DNA of 64,000 bases from Bostrychus sinensis (GCA_020698575.1 CM036252.1:7453178-7517177); one strand, 5' to 3'. Positions 52,517 to 64,000 are shown, counted from the stretch's first letter. Translations and numbers: made by a program. The notes: generated by a model from the sequence alone, not told the origin.

Positions 52517-53702
52517 TAGGGATGTAACGGTCGAGTAAAAAAAAAAAAAACGATGCAAAAAAGAAATTTTTAATGGTGGGTGGAGCAAATGAATCGTGAT
52601 GTCCCTTCAAAACAATGTGCAGGCCACCAAAGTTTAATGGTATGTATCTGGCTCACTTGTTTGGCGCTAGACATCATTACATGGCCATTTCATTTAGAGA
52701 AACATTATTTTATATTAAGTTTTAGTTTACAGGACTCGAAAATCACTAGCCTGACACGCCAGGAACGTGAAAAGGCTGTACAAGAGTTTAATTACACGGA
52801 GCGGATCAGCAGGGCGCGCATGCACAAAACTGCCATTCACAAGGAAACAACAAGCCCAGGTCAGAAAGACACCTCCGAAGGTTTTATTTAGGCAGCACCT
52901 GTTTGCTCCGTTTGCAATCTTTTAGAAAGTAGCTTGTTGTTAGCAGTGAGCTAAAGGAAAGCTAACAATAGCTAACAATCATGGATGTATAATAAGACCT
53001 GGATAGGACACCACCCCCACTCCCCTGATGCCAAACTTCCTAGCGGCCGCTCCACAGAACTGCAGCAAAAAATCCAATGCGGCCCAGAAAGGATTTTTCC
53101 CATAGAGCGCATTGTAACAAGAAACGCCTGGTGCTCGTCTGACAGGGCACCTACAGCTGAGAAAATGGTTGGATTTTGTAGTGTTTATTATCTTTTTTCA
53201 CACCTTCTTCCCTGTTTAATTTGGCTAAAAAATTACTTTTTATAGTGTGTGACGTCACCGCTCTAGCCTGCCAGCTCACCCACTGGTCAAAGTCGGTCAT
53301 GTGGTACTTATACTACTACTTATATTAGGCCCATTCAATATTACTAAGGCGTGGACTCATGAAATGCTCCTTCTCTATGGGGCATAGCTTGCTACTGTAG
53401 TGTATGTTTTTGCAGGAGAGTAGAAAGGTGTTAAAAAAGTCACTAACAAATTATAGGATTTTGTATTATATTAAATATTTTATATATTTTGTCATTGTTT
53501 TGTTTGTTTTATTCAATTTCTTTTGATAAGAAATGACAACTATTAAAGTTTGATAAAGAGACAAAAATAGGCTATATAAAAAATATATACTTTGGTTATA
53601 ATTATACTGTAACAAAGTTTGCAAATAAAAATTTAAAAAATCGGAATTGGGCACATAAAATCATGAACTGAATCGTGACTTGAGTGCATTGTTACATCCC
53701 TA
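52517..53702. mobile_element. Non-autonomous hAT inside a minisatellite
   Basis: It begins TAGGGATGTAACGGTCGAG and ends TGTTACATCCCTA, flanked by AGAGACAC (52509-52516) and AGAGACAT (53703-53710), an 8-bp duplication with one change. No transposase frame. The flanks are units of the adjacent minisatellite, so it inserted within the array. Confidence 0.85.
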
Positions 53703-54960
53703 AGAGACATGCTTCACCTCTACATGTGCTTCTGTGGACATTCATGTGTGTTTTTGGACATTTAGAGACATATTTCATCTGTACATGTGTGTTTTTGGAC
53801 ATTTAGAGACATATTTCATCTGTACATGTGTTTTTGGACATTTAGAGACATATTTCATCTGTGCATGTGTGTTTTTGGACATTTAGAGACACATTTCATC
53901 TGTACATGTGTTTTTGGACATTTAGAGACACACTTCATCTGTACATGTGTGTTTTTGGACATTTAGAGACACTTCATCTGTACATGTGTTTTTGGACATT
54001 TAGAGACACTTCATCTGTACATGTGTTTTTGGACATTTAGAGACACTTCATCTGTACATGTGTTTTTGGACATTTAGAGACATTTCATCTGTACATGTGT
54101 TTTTGGACATTTAGAGACACTTCATCTGTACATGTGTTTTTGGACATTTAGAGACACTTCATCTGTACATGTGTTTTTGGACATTTAGACACATTTCATC
54201 TGTACATGTGTTTTTGGACATTTAGAGACACACTTCATCTGTACATGTGTGTTTTTGGACATTTAGAGACACTTCATCTGTACATGTGTTTTTGGACATT
54301 TAGAGACATTTCAACTGTGCATGTGTGTTTTTGGACATTTAGAGACACTTCATCTGTACATGTGTTTTTGGACATTTAGAGACATTTCATCTGTGCATGT
54401 GTGTTTTTGGACATTTAGAGACACATTTCATCTGTGCATGTGTGTTTTTGGACATTTAGAAACATATTTCAACTGTGCATGTGTGTTTTTGGACATTTAG
54501 AGACACATTTCATCTGTACATGTGTTTTTGGACATTTAGAGACATTTCATCTGTACATGTGTTTTTGGACATTTAGAGACACATTTCATCTGTACATGTG
54601 TGTTTTTGGACATTTAGAGACATATTTCATCTGTACATGTGTGTTTTTGGACATTTAGAGACACATTTCATCTGTACATGTGTTTTTGGACATTTAGAGA
54701 CATTTCATCTGTGCATGTGTGTTTTTGGACATTTAGAGACACATTTCATCTGTGCATGTGTGTTTTTGGACATTTAGAGACATATTTCAACTGTGCATGT
54801 GTGTTTTTGGACATTTAGAGACACATTTCATCTGTGCATGTGTGTTTTTGGACATTTAGAGACACACTTCACCTGTACATGTGTTTTTGGACATTTAGAG
54901 ACATATTTCATCTGTACATGTGTTTTTGGACATTTATAGACACACTTCACCTGTATGTGT
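53703..54960 (+). repeat. 36-40-bp minisatellite (about 33 copies)
   Basis: The unit is about TTTTTGGACATTTAGAGACA then CATTTCATCTGTACATGTG, with and without an extra GTGT. One longer unit (about 60 bases with CTTCTGTGGACATTCATG) lies at 53711-53768, and another, before the hAT, at 52458-52516. These look like the ancestral form. An AATAAA at about 55008 follows. Confidence 0.9.
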
Positions 54961-57160
54961 AATTGTAATAGCCTGTGTTCCTCTCATTTTTGTTGGGCTT
55001 GAATCGTAATAAAATGTATGCAATGAAAGTCTTGGTGTGTCAGTTATGTTACTGGTCATCCACCAGAGGTCAGTAAAGCATATGATAAGTCAATAAGAAG
55101 ACATTAAATTGTCAATGTAAAACATTTCATCTGTTCCCACTGAGCAGTTGAACTGAAGCAAACAAAATATTCTGTATTTGTCCCACACAGTAACGTTACA
55201 AGAGTAAAATTTACTCTGTCAGAATATATAGTCCTTATCTTTATAGTGTTACATGTACTTTCTTTAGTGTTGAGATACACACAGTTTGGATCTTTTTTGG
55301 ATATCATTTTAATTGATCATTAAATAAGTGATTTTAATTTCTGAATAATCTGCTTTTAGTTTTACAGCAGCAATGAAATGTTCACAACTGTCAAAGAAGT
55401 AAGGTTTTGAACCACTGCTTATTCAAAGGTGAGGTATGTACTCCTTTGTATCTTTAATCAGATCATGTGTGGCATTGTTCACTAGTGGTTTGATTTTGAT
55501 TTAATAGTTTTTATTTGAGCATAAAAAAATAATGAATAAATATTTAGAATACATCTATGATGATGATCCTGGGCCCCTCTGACCCTGAGGCCCAGGACAA
55601 GAGACCACTTTGAAATGTTAACTTAACTTTTAAGTAAATTCAAAACTTTAGCAGGTTTAGCAGTGCAGCCGTACCCTTCAGGATTTAAAAGCAATGCTGC
55701 CATCTGGTGGAAAAAATAAATAGTCATCATCATTGTTGATTTCAAACAAGGTGCATTAAATACAAAGTTATTTTGGTTCTGGGCCACACTGAGGAGCTTG
55801 TACTGGGAGAGTGAAGGGTTTGTTTGTTTGTGTTGGACATTCAGCATTATATTGTGTCTGACTTTATTTTGATTTAAATTTAGGAAAAGCTCAACCTCAG
55901 ATGAGATTTTCTTGTGTATATGGAACAACATCTGCATCCTGGAGTATCCAAAGATACTTGAGCACTTTAAAATATCTGTCTTTCATTGTTTTATTATTAT
56001 TATTATTATTATTTTAGTGCATTGCTCTTATCTGGTTTTACAGGGGGTTTTTTTGTTTGTTTTTTGGTTTTTGGTTTTTTGGTTTGTTTTTAATGGTGAC
56101 TAGTAGAGTAAAATGTATTAAATGTTTTATTATAATGTTCTGTGTCTTTGTTTATAAAATGTGATATAAATAAAGTGGATTGGATACTATGTACATAGTG
56201 GTAATAAGACAAGTTATTTATTTTATGAATACTTTTTCTAAAACATACTCTTATTTTTATTTAAGTTACTTTTAAAAAAGAATGACACTTTTACTCAAGT
56301 AAATTTTTAAATCTCTATTTAAGTAAAAAATCCAAAAACTTGTCTCTTTGAATCATTTTGAGTCTATTTTGAAGAACCTGGAGATGCAATCACTGCCTCT
56401 GCTTCTAAATCTTGAAAAATGTTATCTCCTGGTTTTTAACTCCTATTTTTCTTTGTTTTATTGTATTTTGTAAAAAAATGTGGGTTTTGTTGTTGACGCC
56501 TCTTAGCCAGGACTCTCCTGAAAAAGAGATCTGTGAATTGCAATGGGACTTTCCTGGTTACAGAATGGTTACATTAAAAAAAGAAAAAAAATTTCTATAG
56601 TAGTACACAATATAGTAGTATTAGCAGCAGTAGTAGTAATACTGCAGTAGTAGCAGTGGTAATTCCAGTAAAGTTAGTAGTAGTAGCCGCATTGGTAATG
56701 GTATTTGAAGTCAATGTCACTACTTTTTCACTTTACCTTAAGCAAAAATTTTGTGGAGTACTTTTATTTCTACTTTTACTCTCAAAGGGGATTCTAATGG
56801 CAGTAAAAGTTGCAAAGATAATAGTAGGTGGTAGTAGTATTAAAGTTGACAATACTATATTGTTGTTGTTTTTTTTTACCTTAATAGCAAAGAGGATACT
56901 ATTCAAAAAAGGTTGCAGTAGTACTAGTAACAGCAGTAATATTAGTAGATGCACTTTCTTTTTTTACTCCCAAACCTTAGTTTTTATTTGCATCCATGTG
57001 TAGCTGCCCAGGTGTTTTGTGTTAATTATAGTTTGCTTGCAGCTCCTAGATTAGCTCCTACTTCTATCTGCTTTAATTAGACTTGCAATCCTACTGAAAC
57101 CATAGTTGCCCGACCAGAATAAGGTATCTAGGTTAGCATAAATTCAACTTCACACACAAT
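54961..57160. other. Intergenic, no gene recognised
   Basis: AT-rich sequence. An AATAAA at 55008 could end a transcript of the GPCR-like gene. The segment 56590-56960 contains AGT-rich stretches and GAGTACTTTTATTTCTACT, a diverged single relative of the array at 59680-61190. Confidence 0.45.
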
Positions 57161-57164
57161 TCTA

Positions 57165-57530
57165 TCAACAAGTGGCTAAAGTAGCTACATGCTAAGAAGC
57201 TAACGTAAGTCAGCCAATCACACACAATACACAATATCAACAAGTGTCTACTATCACTACATGCTACGAAGCTAGTAAGTTAGCCAGCCACAAATATCAA
57301 CAAGTGGCTACTATCACTACATGCTACGAAGCTAGTAAGTTAGCCAGCCACAAATATCAACAACTGGCTACTATTGCTACATGCTACGAAGCTAGTAAAT
57401 TAGCCAGCCACAAATATCAACAAGTGGCTACTATCACTACATGCTACGAAGCTAGTAAATTAGCCAGCCACAAATATCAACAAGTGGCTACTATCACTAC
57501 ATGCTGCGAAGCTAGTAAGTTAGCCAGCAT
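57165..57530 (+). repeat. 60-bp tandem repeat (5-6 units)
   Basis: The unit CAACAAGTGGCTACTATCAC then TACATGCTACGAAGCTAGTA and AGTTAGCCAGCCACAAATAT repeats exactly every 60 bases from 57237 to 57527, with one diverged unit before it. The 101-codon frame here is only a by-product of the period being a multiple of 3. Confidence 0.9.
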
Positions 57531-58570
57531 TAGTTTGCGGTCGGTTTAACGTTATTGTTGGAACATTACAGCTGTTGGCTTAATGTTACGTTATAAACAA
57601 CCACCAACAAACTTTTTGTTAACTTACCACGATGTCTTGTGGTGAACTGCGACGTGCCTCTTCAGGTTTGTTGTGTTTTTTCCAGCTACCTTGTGCCCAC
57701 ATTCGACTAAATTCAAGCTTTTTTTCGCTACCATAAATGTGTCTATTGTTAACCTTTCCTGCTTTGGTCTCCTAACCGTGGTTGGGGGAGGCAGGGGAGA
57801 TCTGTAGTCTTCTCCAGGGCCGAAGGCGTTTGTCCTCCGGGGTTAACTCCCTTAACTTAACGCTATTTAAGTAGCGGGGCACACAACAGACCACTCCGTC
57901 TTTGACTGAAGAGTTTGGGGCTTTATTGCTGCACTGCACATTAATAACACTGTACATTTGAGCCTGTACTTAACTAACTAGCCCCGGTCGCCGTCTCTGT
58001 CAGCTCAGGTACACTCATCTGCTTCGCGGGTTCATCTGTAGAACAGCGCGCATCGGCCGCGCGCACGCACCACGCTCACACTACACACTGAGCTACAATG
58101 CACATAGGAGCAAGGCAATTCCCGTAACACTATATATCACGACTGCACTTTGCAAAACATGGCCATTAACGTTTTACTTTTAACCTTTCGCCGTGAATCC
58201 AGCTCCTGTGTGTCCCATGTGTTCGTGCACTCTGTGCGCTGCAGGTGTGAAAGGGGGCGTGTCACTGTGTGTGAGCGGTGGAGGAGTAGAGGAGGAGACA
58301 GAATTTGACAAAATCATATCATATAATAATATAATATAAATTTTCGTCTCGTCTTTGTTCGTGAACTAAAATGTCCATAGATTTTAGCCCAGTCTTTATT
58401 TAATTAACTACAGTTTCATCTCGTCTTTACGTTAATGCCAGGTGACGTCATGCATGTATGTTGGGTCCTTGTCGCCATCTTGGGAAGCAAGTGACAGTTT
58501 TCCCCGAGTGTATAAGGGACAAAGACTGTCAGTGGTCTCAGCTCTGAAAGCTCCAAATCTCCCTCAATCA
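57531..58570. other. Intergenic, CpG-containing, no gene recognised
   Basis: The part at 57975-58110 is relatively CpG-rich (GCGCGCATCGGCCGCGCGCA) and could be promoter-like or transposon-derived. No coding exon was found. Confidence 0.35.
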
Positions 58571-59215
58571 GTCTCTAAACTCTCAGTTACCTTTTACTGC
58601 AGCACTAATGCACAGTGTACTGAACGGTTTGGACACTGACGCTGTGATGTTGGCGTATTTGGAGTTAAAAAAAAGTTTCATAAACTCTACGGAGTATGGG
58701 TTTCTGTAATAAACAGATGCTGTTTGACTCGGCTATTTATAGATGCATTAAAAACATTGTGTCATATTAATAAATGTTTTACTTCATACAATCAAAACGT
58801 TCTGGATTAATGCAGCTGCTTTAAGATGGAAGCTATTAGCTAGTTCAGACGTAAGAAGCTACATTAAGATACTTTAGCAACTTAAGGAGCAGATTATTGA
58901 TATATGTTACCTAGTAATGGTCCACAGAATACAACATGAACTGTGTAAACAGCTTATTATGAAAGTGTCAACAGCGGATGATCACATAGTTATATTAGTA
59001 CCACTGACCTACAGAGTGAGTGTGAATGGTTTATTTGCAACAGGATCAGAGGAGACTCTGAACTGAAGAACAGTGTTGTCACTTAAGCTCTAACAGTAAA
59101 GCTAGAGAACGTAGGATATACACGCTGTTCAATACTGCTTTCTATCAGAGTTTACATTCATTTTACCATCAATATGGCGGCGGGGGCGTTTTGGTCACGT
59201 GTCTTGCAAAGACTG
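58570..59215 (+). repeat. Dispersed 0.65-kb repeat, copy 2
   Basis: Paralogue of 36075-36755, in the same orientation, with small indels. Both end in CAATATGGCGGCGGGG..TTTTGGTCACGTGTCT. The long internal match includes AAGATGGAAGCTATTAGCTA and GTGAATGGTTTATTTGCAAC. Confidence 0.75.
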
Positions 59216-59679
59216 ATAAGTCCACAAAAATGCATATTGATTTAGTCCCAGTTATTGTTTATTAAAGGGGGTTTTCGTCAGGGGTGAAAGTAGATTTTTG
59301 CTTATGCCGGTACTGTAACAAATTATATTACATACATATATATTTTTAATAGCAGAAAAAGCAGATACGAGGTTGAGAATGAATCTTGACTATAAATGAA
59401 AAATACAGACATGGTTTATACGGGGTTTGACAACAGGGCTTTTCATCCAAAATTCACACAAAATTAGCACATATTGTTATATTTTGGCAACTACAATGAG
59501 CATTACCCAGACCTGATGCATTTTTTTGAATGTTTGGGGGATTTCTGGCTCTGATGGAGCGTGAACGAGAACTTTCACTTGTACTGTAAAAAGTCTCGCG
59601 TTTGGAATGTCCAGTCTACAGAGAGAGTAAACATACGTCTCTTTATTCAAATATAGTTATATGTGGCTGTACTCTCATA
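59216..59679. other. Intergenic, no gene recognised
   Basis: AT-rich sequence between the dispersed repeat and the AGT-rich array; nothing identified. Confidence 0.35.
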
Positions 59680-61190
59680 TTGTAGTAGTATAAAAAGTCA
59701 CGTAAAGTACTTTTACTTCTACTTCTACTGGCAAAGGGAGAAGTAATAGTGGTAGTAGTATAAAAAGTAGCAGTCTTTTCTACTTTCTTCTTTTGTTGTG
59801 TACTTTTACTTCTAGAGTAAAAGGAGTAGTAATAGTGGTAGTAGTATAAAAAGAAGCAGTCACGTAAAGTACTTTTACTTCTACTTCTACTGGCAAAGGG
59901 AGTAGTAATAGTGGTAGTAGTATTAAAAGTAGCAGTCTTTTCCACTATATTCTTTTGTTAAGTACTTTTACTTCCTCTTCTACTGGAAAAGGGAGTAGTA
60001 ATAGTGGTAGTAGTATAAAAAGTAGCAGTCACGTAAAGTACTTTTACTTCTACTTCTACTGGCAAAGGGAGAAGTAATAGTGGTAGTAGTATAAAAAGTA
60101 GCGTTTTTTTCTACTTTCTTCTTTTGTTGTGTACTTTTACTTCTAGAGTAAAAGGAGTAGTAATAGTGGTAGTAGTATAAAAAGAAGCAGTTACGTAGTT
60201 AAGTACTTTTATTTCTACTTCTACTGGCAAAGGGAGTAGTAATAGTGGTAGTAGTATAAAAAGTAGCGTTTTTTTCTACTTTCTTCTTTTGTTGTGTACT
60301 TTTACTTCTAGAGTAAAAGGAGTAGTAATAGTGGTAGTAGTATAAAAAGAAGCAGTTACGTAGTTAAGTACTTTTATTTCTACTTCTACTGGCAAAGGGA
60401 GTAGTAATAGTGGTAGTAGTATTAAAAGTAGCAGTCTTTTCTACTTTCTTTTGTTGAGTACTTTTACTTCTACTTCTACTGGCAAAGGGAGTAGTAATAG
60501 TGGTAGTAGTATAAAAAGTAGCAGTCTTTTCTACTTTCTTCTTTTGTTGTGTACTTTTACTTCTAGAGTAAAAGGAGTAGTAATAGTGGTAGTAGTATAA
60601 AAAGAAGCAGTCACGTAAAGTACTTTTACTTCTACTTCTACTGGCAAAGGGAGTAGTAATAGTGGTAGTAGTATTAAAAGTAGCAGTCTTTTCTACTTTC
60701 TTCTTTTGTTGAGTACTTTTACTTCTACTTCTACTGGCAAAGAGAGTAGTAATAGTGGTATTAGTATTAAAAGTAGTAGTCGCGTTAAGTACTTGTACTT
60801 CTACTTATACTGGCAAAAGGACTAGTAATAGTGGTAGTAGTATGAAAAGTATCAGTTGTGTTGAGTACTTGTACTTCTACTTCTACTGGCAAAGAGAGTA
60901 GTAATAGTGGTAGTAGTATGAAAGTATCAGTTGTGTTGAGTACTTGTACTTCTACTTCTACTGGCAAAGAGAGTAGTAATAGTGGTAGTAGTATGAAAAG
61001 TATCAGTTGTGTTGAGTACTTGTACTTCTACTTCTACTGGCAAAGAGAGTAGTAATAGTGGTAGTAGTATGAAAGTATCAGTTGTGTTGAGTACTTGTAC
61101 TTCTACTTCTACTGGCAAAGAGAGTAGTAATAGTGGTAGTAGTATGAAAAGTATCAGTTGTGTTGAGTACTTGTACTTCTTCTTACAGGA
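59680..61190 (+). repeat. AGT-rich minisatellite with self-complementary units
   Basis: Units of about 75-90 bases contain AGTACTTTTACTTCTACT, CTGGCAAAGGGAGTAGTAAT and AGTGGTAGTAGTATAAAAAG. The pyrimidine part (ACTTCTACTTCTACT) is nearly complementary to the AGTAGT part, so each unit can fold. From about 60785 the units become a cleaner 75/76-bp form (TTGTGTTGAGTACTTGTACT). The array ends about 130 bases before the start codon at 61323. Confidence 0.9.
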
Positions 61191-61234
61191 ACATTATTTA
61201 TAGGCAGTAGTAGTATCAGTAAACAGCAGCCGTG

Positions 61235-61322
61235 TCCACAGTGTAATCTCACTTCCTGTCTCCGTCTCCGTCTCTGCACCGCTCCAGCGCCGTCTCAGTC
61301 TGGGACGCGACTCTGACCCACG
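61235..61322 (+). promoter_or_regulatory. Possible 5' UTR / proximal promoter
   Basis: Between the minisatellite and the ATG is a short GC-richer segment. It has CACTTCCTG (an ETS-type GGAAGT core on the minus strand) at about 61249 and CT-rich TCCGTCTCCGTCTC. No TATA box is clear. The assignment rests only on position and composition. Confidence 0.3.
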
Positions 61323-61511
61323 ATGCACCTCTCCGCCGTCCTTCTCCGTCGTCGTCTTCTTCTTCTTCTGCTGTTTTGGTTTACGCTCATCGCCGTGGAC
61401 AAAGTGGTGAAGTGTTGCCCTGCCGACAGGGACAGGGACCACCGACGGCGGCAGAACTGCACCGCGGGCGGGTACAGCGTGTTGCCAGAGGGACTTGAAC
61501 CGACAACCAAG
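61323..61511 (+). CDS. First coding exon with signal peptide, unknown secreted or membrane protein
   Basis: The 63-residue frame starts MHLSAVLLRRRLLLLLLFWF, a classic signal peptide (basic n-region and Leu-rich core), with cleavage likely soon after TLIAVDK. The mature start has CCPADRDRDHRRRQNCTAGG, with a Cys pair, a further Cys and an N-glycosylation site (NCT), then YSVLPEGLEP. It ends with AAG before GTCAGT, a good splice donor. No downstream exon was found before the window ends, so a large first intron is inferred. The Cys-rich start could fit a receptor ectodomain such as a TNF-receptor type, but this is not established. Confidence 0.5.
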
Positions 61512-61574
61512 GTCAGTGCTTCTACATACAGCTTAGAAATAAAGTCAGTCATATTTAATAGTCGCTTACATTTA

Positions 61575-62063
61575 CTACACTGTAAAAAAATAAAAATGTT
61601 GCAAAAACTTAGCCTAAAACTATCCCTCTATATTTTTGAGTTTTGGGGCCAACTAAAAATCTTAAGTTTTCAACAGTTAATATTTTTTGTTCACTTATTT
61701 TAACGTTCATGTGTATAAAAATTTCAATTTTAAGTTTTATTAACTATTTTTTTAACTGATCTTACAGCCAACTTACTATCTATTGTTTAGTTGTTGAAAT
61801 TGTATTGAATTTAGTATATAGTTTAGTATATAAATAGGTTTTTATTATCAATAGTAATACTTTTTTCTGAATGGATACTAAGTTGGCTGTAAGATTAGGA
61901 AAAAAAAATAGTAAAACTTAAAATTGAAAATTTTAGACAAACAAGAAATATTTAGTTGATTTTTAGATTTAGATTTAGATATTTAGTTGGCCTCAACGTT
62001 AAAAAATCTTTAGGGATCCTGTTGCCTTGAGTTTCTGCAACATTTTAATTTTTTTACAATGTA
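61575..62063. mobile_element. Fold-back MITE in the presumed first intron
   Basis: The left end TACACTGTAAAAAAATAAAA then ATGTTGCAAAAACTTA is the near-inverse of the right end CTGCAACATTTTAATTTTTT then TACAATGTA. Inner parts (AGCCAACTTACTATC and GATACTAAGTTGGCT; AATTTTAAGTTTTA and TAAAACTTAAAATT) also pair, so the whole 489 bp can fold into one long hairpin. Confidence 0.75.
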
Positions 62064-63445
62064 AAAGTAAACTTAAAGGTCCTATATTCTGTTTGAAACA
62101 GTGTTTGACTCATTAGTGACGCATTAGTGTTTCACGTTTTATAACTTAAAACATGTGCATACGTGGAAAACGAGCTGTTAAATTTGACTTTGCAGAGATC
62201 GTTTCTAACAGATAAATGAGCTGGCTGCTTCGTAGCGACGGCAATTTAATCACTAAAATGATCAGAACGAGTCCAGTGACTGAGCAGTTTTCCAACTGCA
62301 GCTGCTCTGTTTACACACAGCAGCTCCAGATTTGGTCTTGTGAAATTTAATACCTTTTTGAAAACTGTTTAATGCCACTTAGAGTGAAATTTAATGCCAG
62401 CATCGCCAACAACAGAACAATAATCTGTATGAACTTTACCCTGAGGAGTTATCCACACTACTCTGAAACTCAAGGATTTTATTTTAAAGTCTAATACAGA
62501 CGACAGAACTCCAGTGCTGCATTAAAAAAGCATGAAAAAGGAAAAAGAAAAGAAAAAATCAGTGATAACATTTCTTGACTCTACATTGTTGTAATATTAA
62601 CAATGTTTTGACAAATTTTAAGACTTAGCTGAACAAAATGTAATAACTACTTAATATTTTTAAGGTCTTGGTCACATTTTAATACTTTTAAAACCCAGTT
62701 TCAAACACTAAAATGGTGCATGAGGCAAACATTTTACATTGTATACATTTGCAAATGGATACAAAAGCATAGCAAGTATTTTAAGTCACTATGACTAAAT
62801 AAATTACCTCTAAGGGCGGTGCAGTGTGGCAGAGTAGTAAACGTTCTCATTAAGGAGATTATGGGCAGTATTTTTAATGGGAAGTAGCTAGATCCTACGC
62901 AAAAAGTCACTGCATGTCACCAAATTACATCAATTGCATATTTGTGACGTAATCAAATTTGAATAATACCACAAAAAGATAAAATTCACTACTATTTTCT
63001 CCCCCAATGTCACTCTGCAAACTCTTTTAATAGAAATATTGTCCTGTAAAGCTTTTTTTAAAATCTTTTTTTAACCTGACTTACATGAGCAGAAGTTACC
63101 ACAGCACTGATTCTGTTCTGAAGAACCGCCGCTGTTGTTTCAATAATTCTGCCTATGAAAAGTGATTTTAGTCAGTTTTATGAAAAAATGGCCTATAACT
63201 GTTTACACAATCATAATTTTAGACTATTATTGAGATGTACATAAGGAAATACAGATGTTGTTATTAATTCATTGTTTTATGTATTTGTATAGTGTATATA
63301 ATGAATTTGGGGTACAACATTTTAGGCATGAAAAAAAAAAAACATGCAATATTAGCATTTAATTTTGTATCTTGTTAATGAATTACATACATGGTGCTGA
63401 AAGTGTTGTTTTACCTGTGATGGATAGAGTTATAGTATTGTCATT
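62064..63445. other. Presumed intron or intergenic, no gene recognised
   Basis: The segment 62335-62710 resembles 35215-35460 and 38700-38760 (CTTGTGAAATTTAA, AATAATCTGTAT, TAATACTTTTAAA), a TE-like AT-rich family. The rest is AT-rich and unassigned. Confidence 0.4.
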
Positions 63446-64000
63446 AGGGTTGCAAAGGGGAGAGAAATTTCCATGGGAAGTTAAGCTTGGAAATTTTGGG
63501 AATTTTCACATTTAGAAACCATATATAAATGAATAAAAATACATTATAATCCAACAGATTTAAACAACTTTACTGAACATTTACAGAACAGATTTGTCTT
63601 TGAACAATAAAACATTTGTTAAGTAAAATATCGCTTCCCAAAACCAAAAAAGTAAATGATAACTCCTTTAAAAAAAAACTGTACAGTTCAAGGTGTAAAA
63701 TAATAATACAAAAATTCTCTCAAGCTCTTCAACGCTAGCTTCTATGCTAGTGTCTCAACAGCTTCAACATCACCTCCACAGACTCTGTTCCTCCTCTTCA
63801 GTATCAGTCTCCAGCCGTGTAGAGGACGGTTCAGTGTCAGGCTCAGAGAGTTTGAGGTTAGCCCGGACTGCCACCAGTTTCTCTGCTCTGATATCTGTGA
63901 GCCTGTTTCAGACTTTTGTGTGCGTGTTTCCAAACCAAGACCAATTACGCTCAGATGCAGCTGAAGTTGGTGGAATTTGGAAGTTAATGAAAGCTGCTGG
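63446..64000 (-). mobile_element. hAT element end running off the right edge
   Basis: The terminal sequence TAGGGTTGCAAAGGGG, with subterminal AAATTTCC/GGAAATTT motifs, starts at about 63446. On the minus strand the C-terminus of a transposase begins at the window edge. The other end lies outside the window. Confidence 0.7.
63770..64000 (-). pseudogene. hAT transposase C-terminus with a nonsense codon (partial)
   Basis: The minus-strand frame reads FINFQIPPTSAASERNWSWF, GNTHTKV, a TGA, then NRLTDIRAEKLVAVRANLKL and SEPDTEPSS to LWR and stop. SAASERNWS is the hAT dimerisation signature. The TGA stands where CGA (Arg) would be expected, a C-to-T change at a CpG. Only the last about 75 codons are in the window. 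Confidence 0.75.

Noticed and set aside
54434..54658. 74-codon frame
   Set aside because: It is only a translation of the 36-40-bp minisatellite.
53703..54960. CRISPR array
   Set aside because: The genome is a vertebrate, and the units are directly adjacent variable minisatellite copies without unique spacers.
57244..57549. 101-codon frame with repeated YEASKLASHKYQQ
   Set aside because: It is a by-product of the 60-bp tandem repeat, with period a multiple of three; there is no splice or start context.

Overview
The window is nuclear DNA from a ray-finned fish, probably a percomorph teleost. It has split genes with GT/AG introns, dense Tc1/mariner, hAT and PIF/Harbinger-type transposons, RTE- and L2-like LINEs, tRNA-derived SINEs and several minisatellites. 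There are no operons, ribosome binding sites or prokaryotic genes. Only a few percent codes for host protein.

From 1 to about 47,350 lies a tandem array of three copies of one gene, all on the + strand, related to eukaryotic (type II) glutamine synthetase. Copy A (1806-3509) shows only its last two coding exons; the rest lies left of the window. Copy B (8057-19243) has all six coding exons but a one-base insertion in the last. Copy C (22194-46921) has all six exons open and a slightly altered C-terminal tail. Exon sizes and splice phases match between copies; intron sizes differ greatly because each copy received different transposons. The protein keeps most metal, ATP and glutamate-binding residues of glutamine synthetase but lacks the two acidic residues of the ammonium site/flap (Asp63 and Glu305 in human numbering). 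It may therefore be a pseudo-enzyme or a ligase with a changed amine substrate. This is the most interesting host biology here.

The introns of B and C trap transposons, and because paralogous introns give empty sites, several insertions can be delimited to the base. They include a structurally complete hAT element with a spliced 613-residue transposase (40260-42858, 8-bp target duplication), a complete Tc1 element with an intact 340-residue transposase (32719-34320) nested in a non-autonomous hAT (31640-34441), a full-length RTE-type LINE (27569-30883, 14-bp target duplication) inside a TA-flanked MITE, and a non-autonomous hAT (24559-26021) carrying a 37-bp minisatellite.

From 47,350 to the end the sequence is mostly intergenic. 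It holds a second copy of the TA-flanked MITE with a PIF/Harbinger-like element nested in it (49457-50569), one divergent class A GPCR-like gene (51532-52416), a 1.2-kb minisatellite split by a non-autonomous hAT (52517-53702), a 60-bp tandem repeat, an AGT-rich minisatellite (59680-61190), a first coding exon with a signal peptide of unknown family (61323-61511), and at the right edge the 3' end of another hAT element. No true tRNA, rRNA, CRISPR or replication origin was seen.
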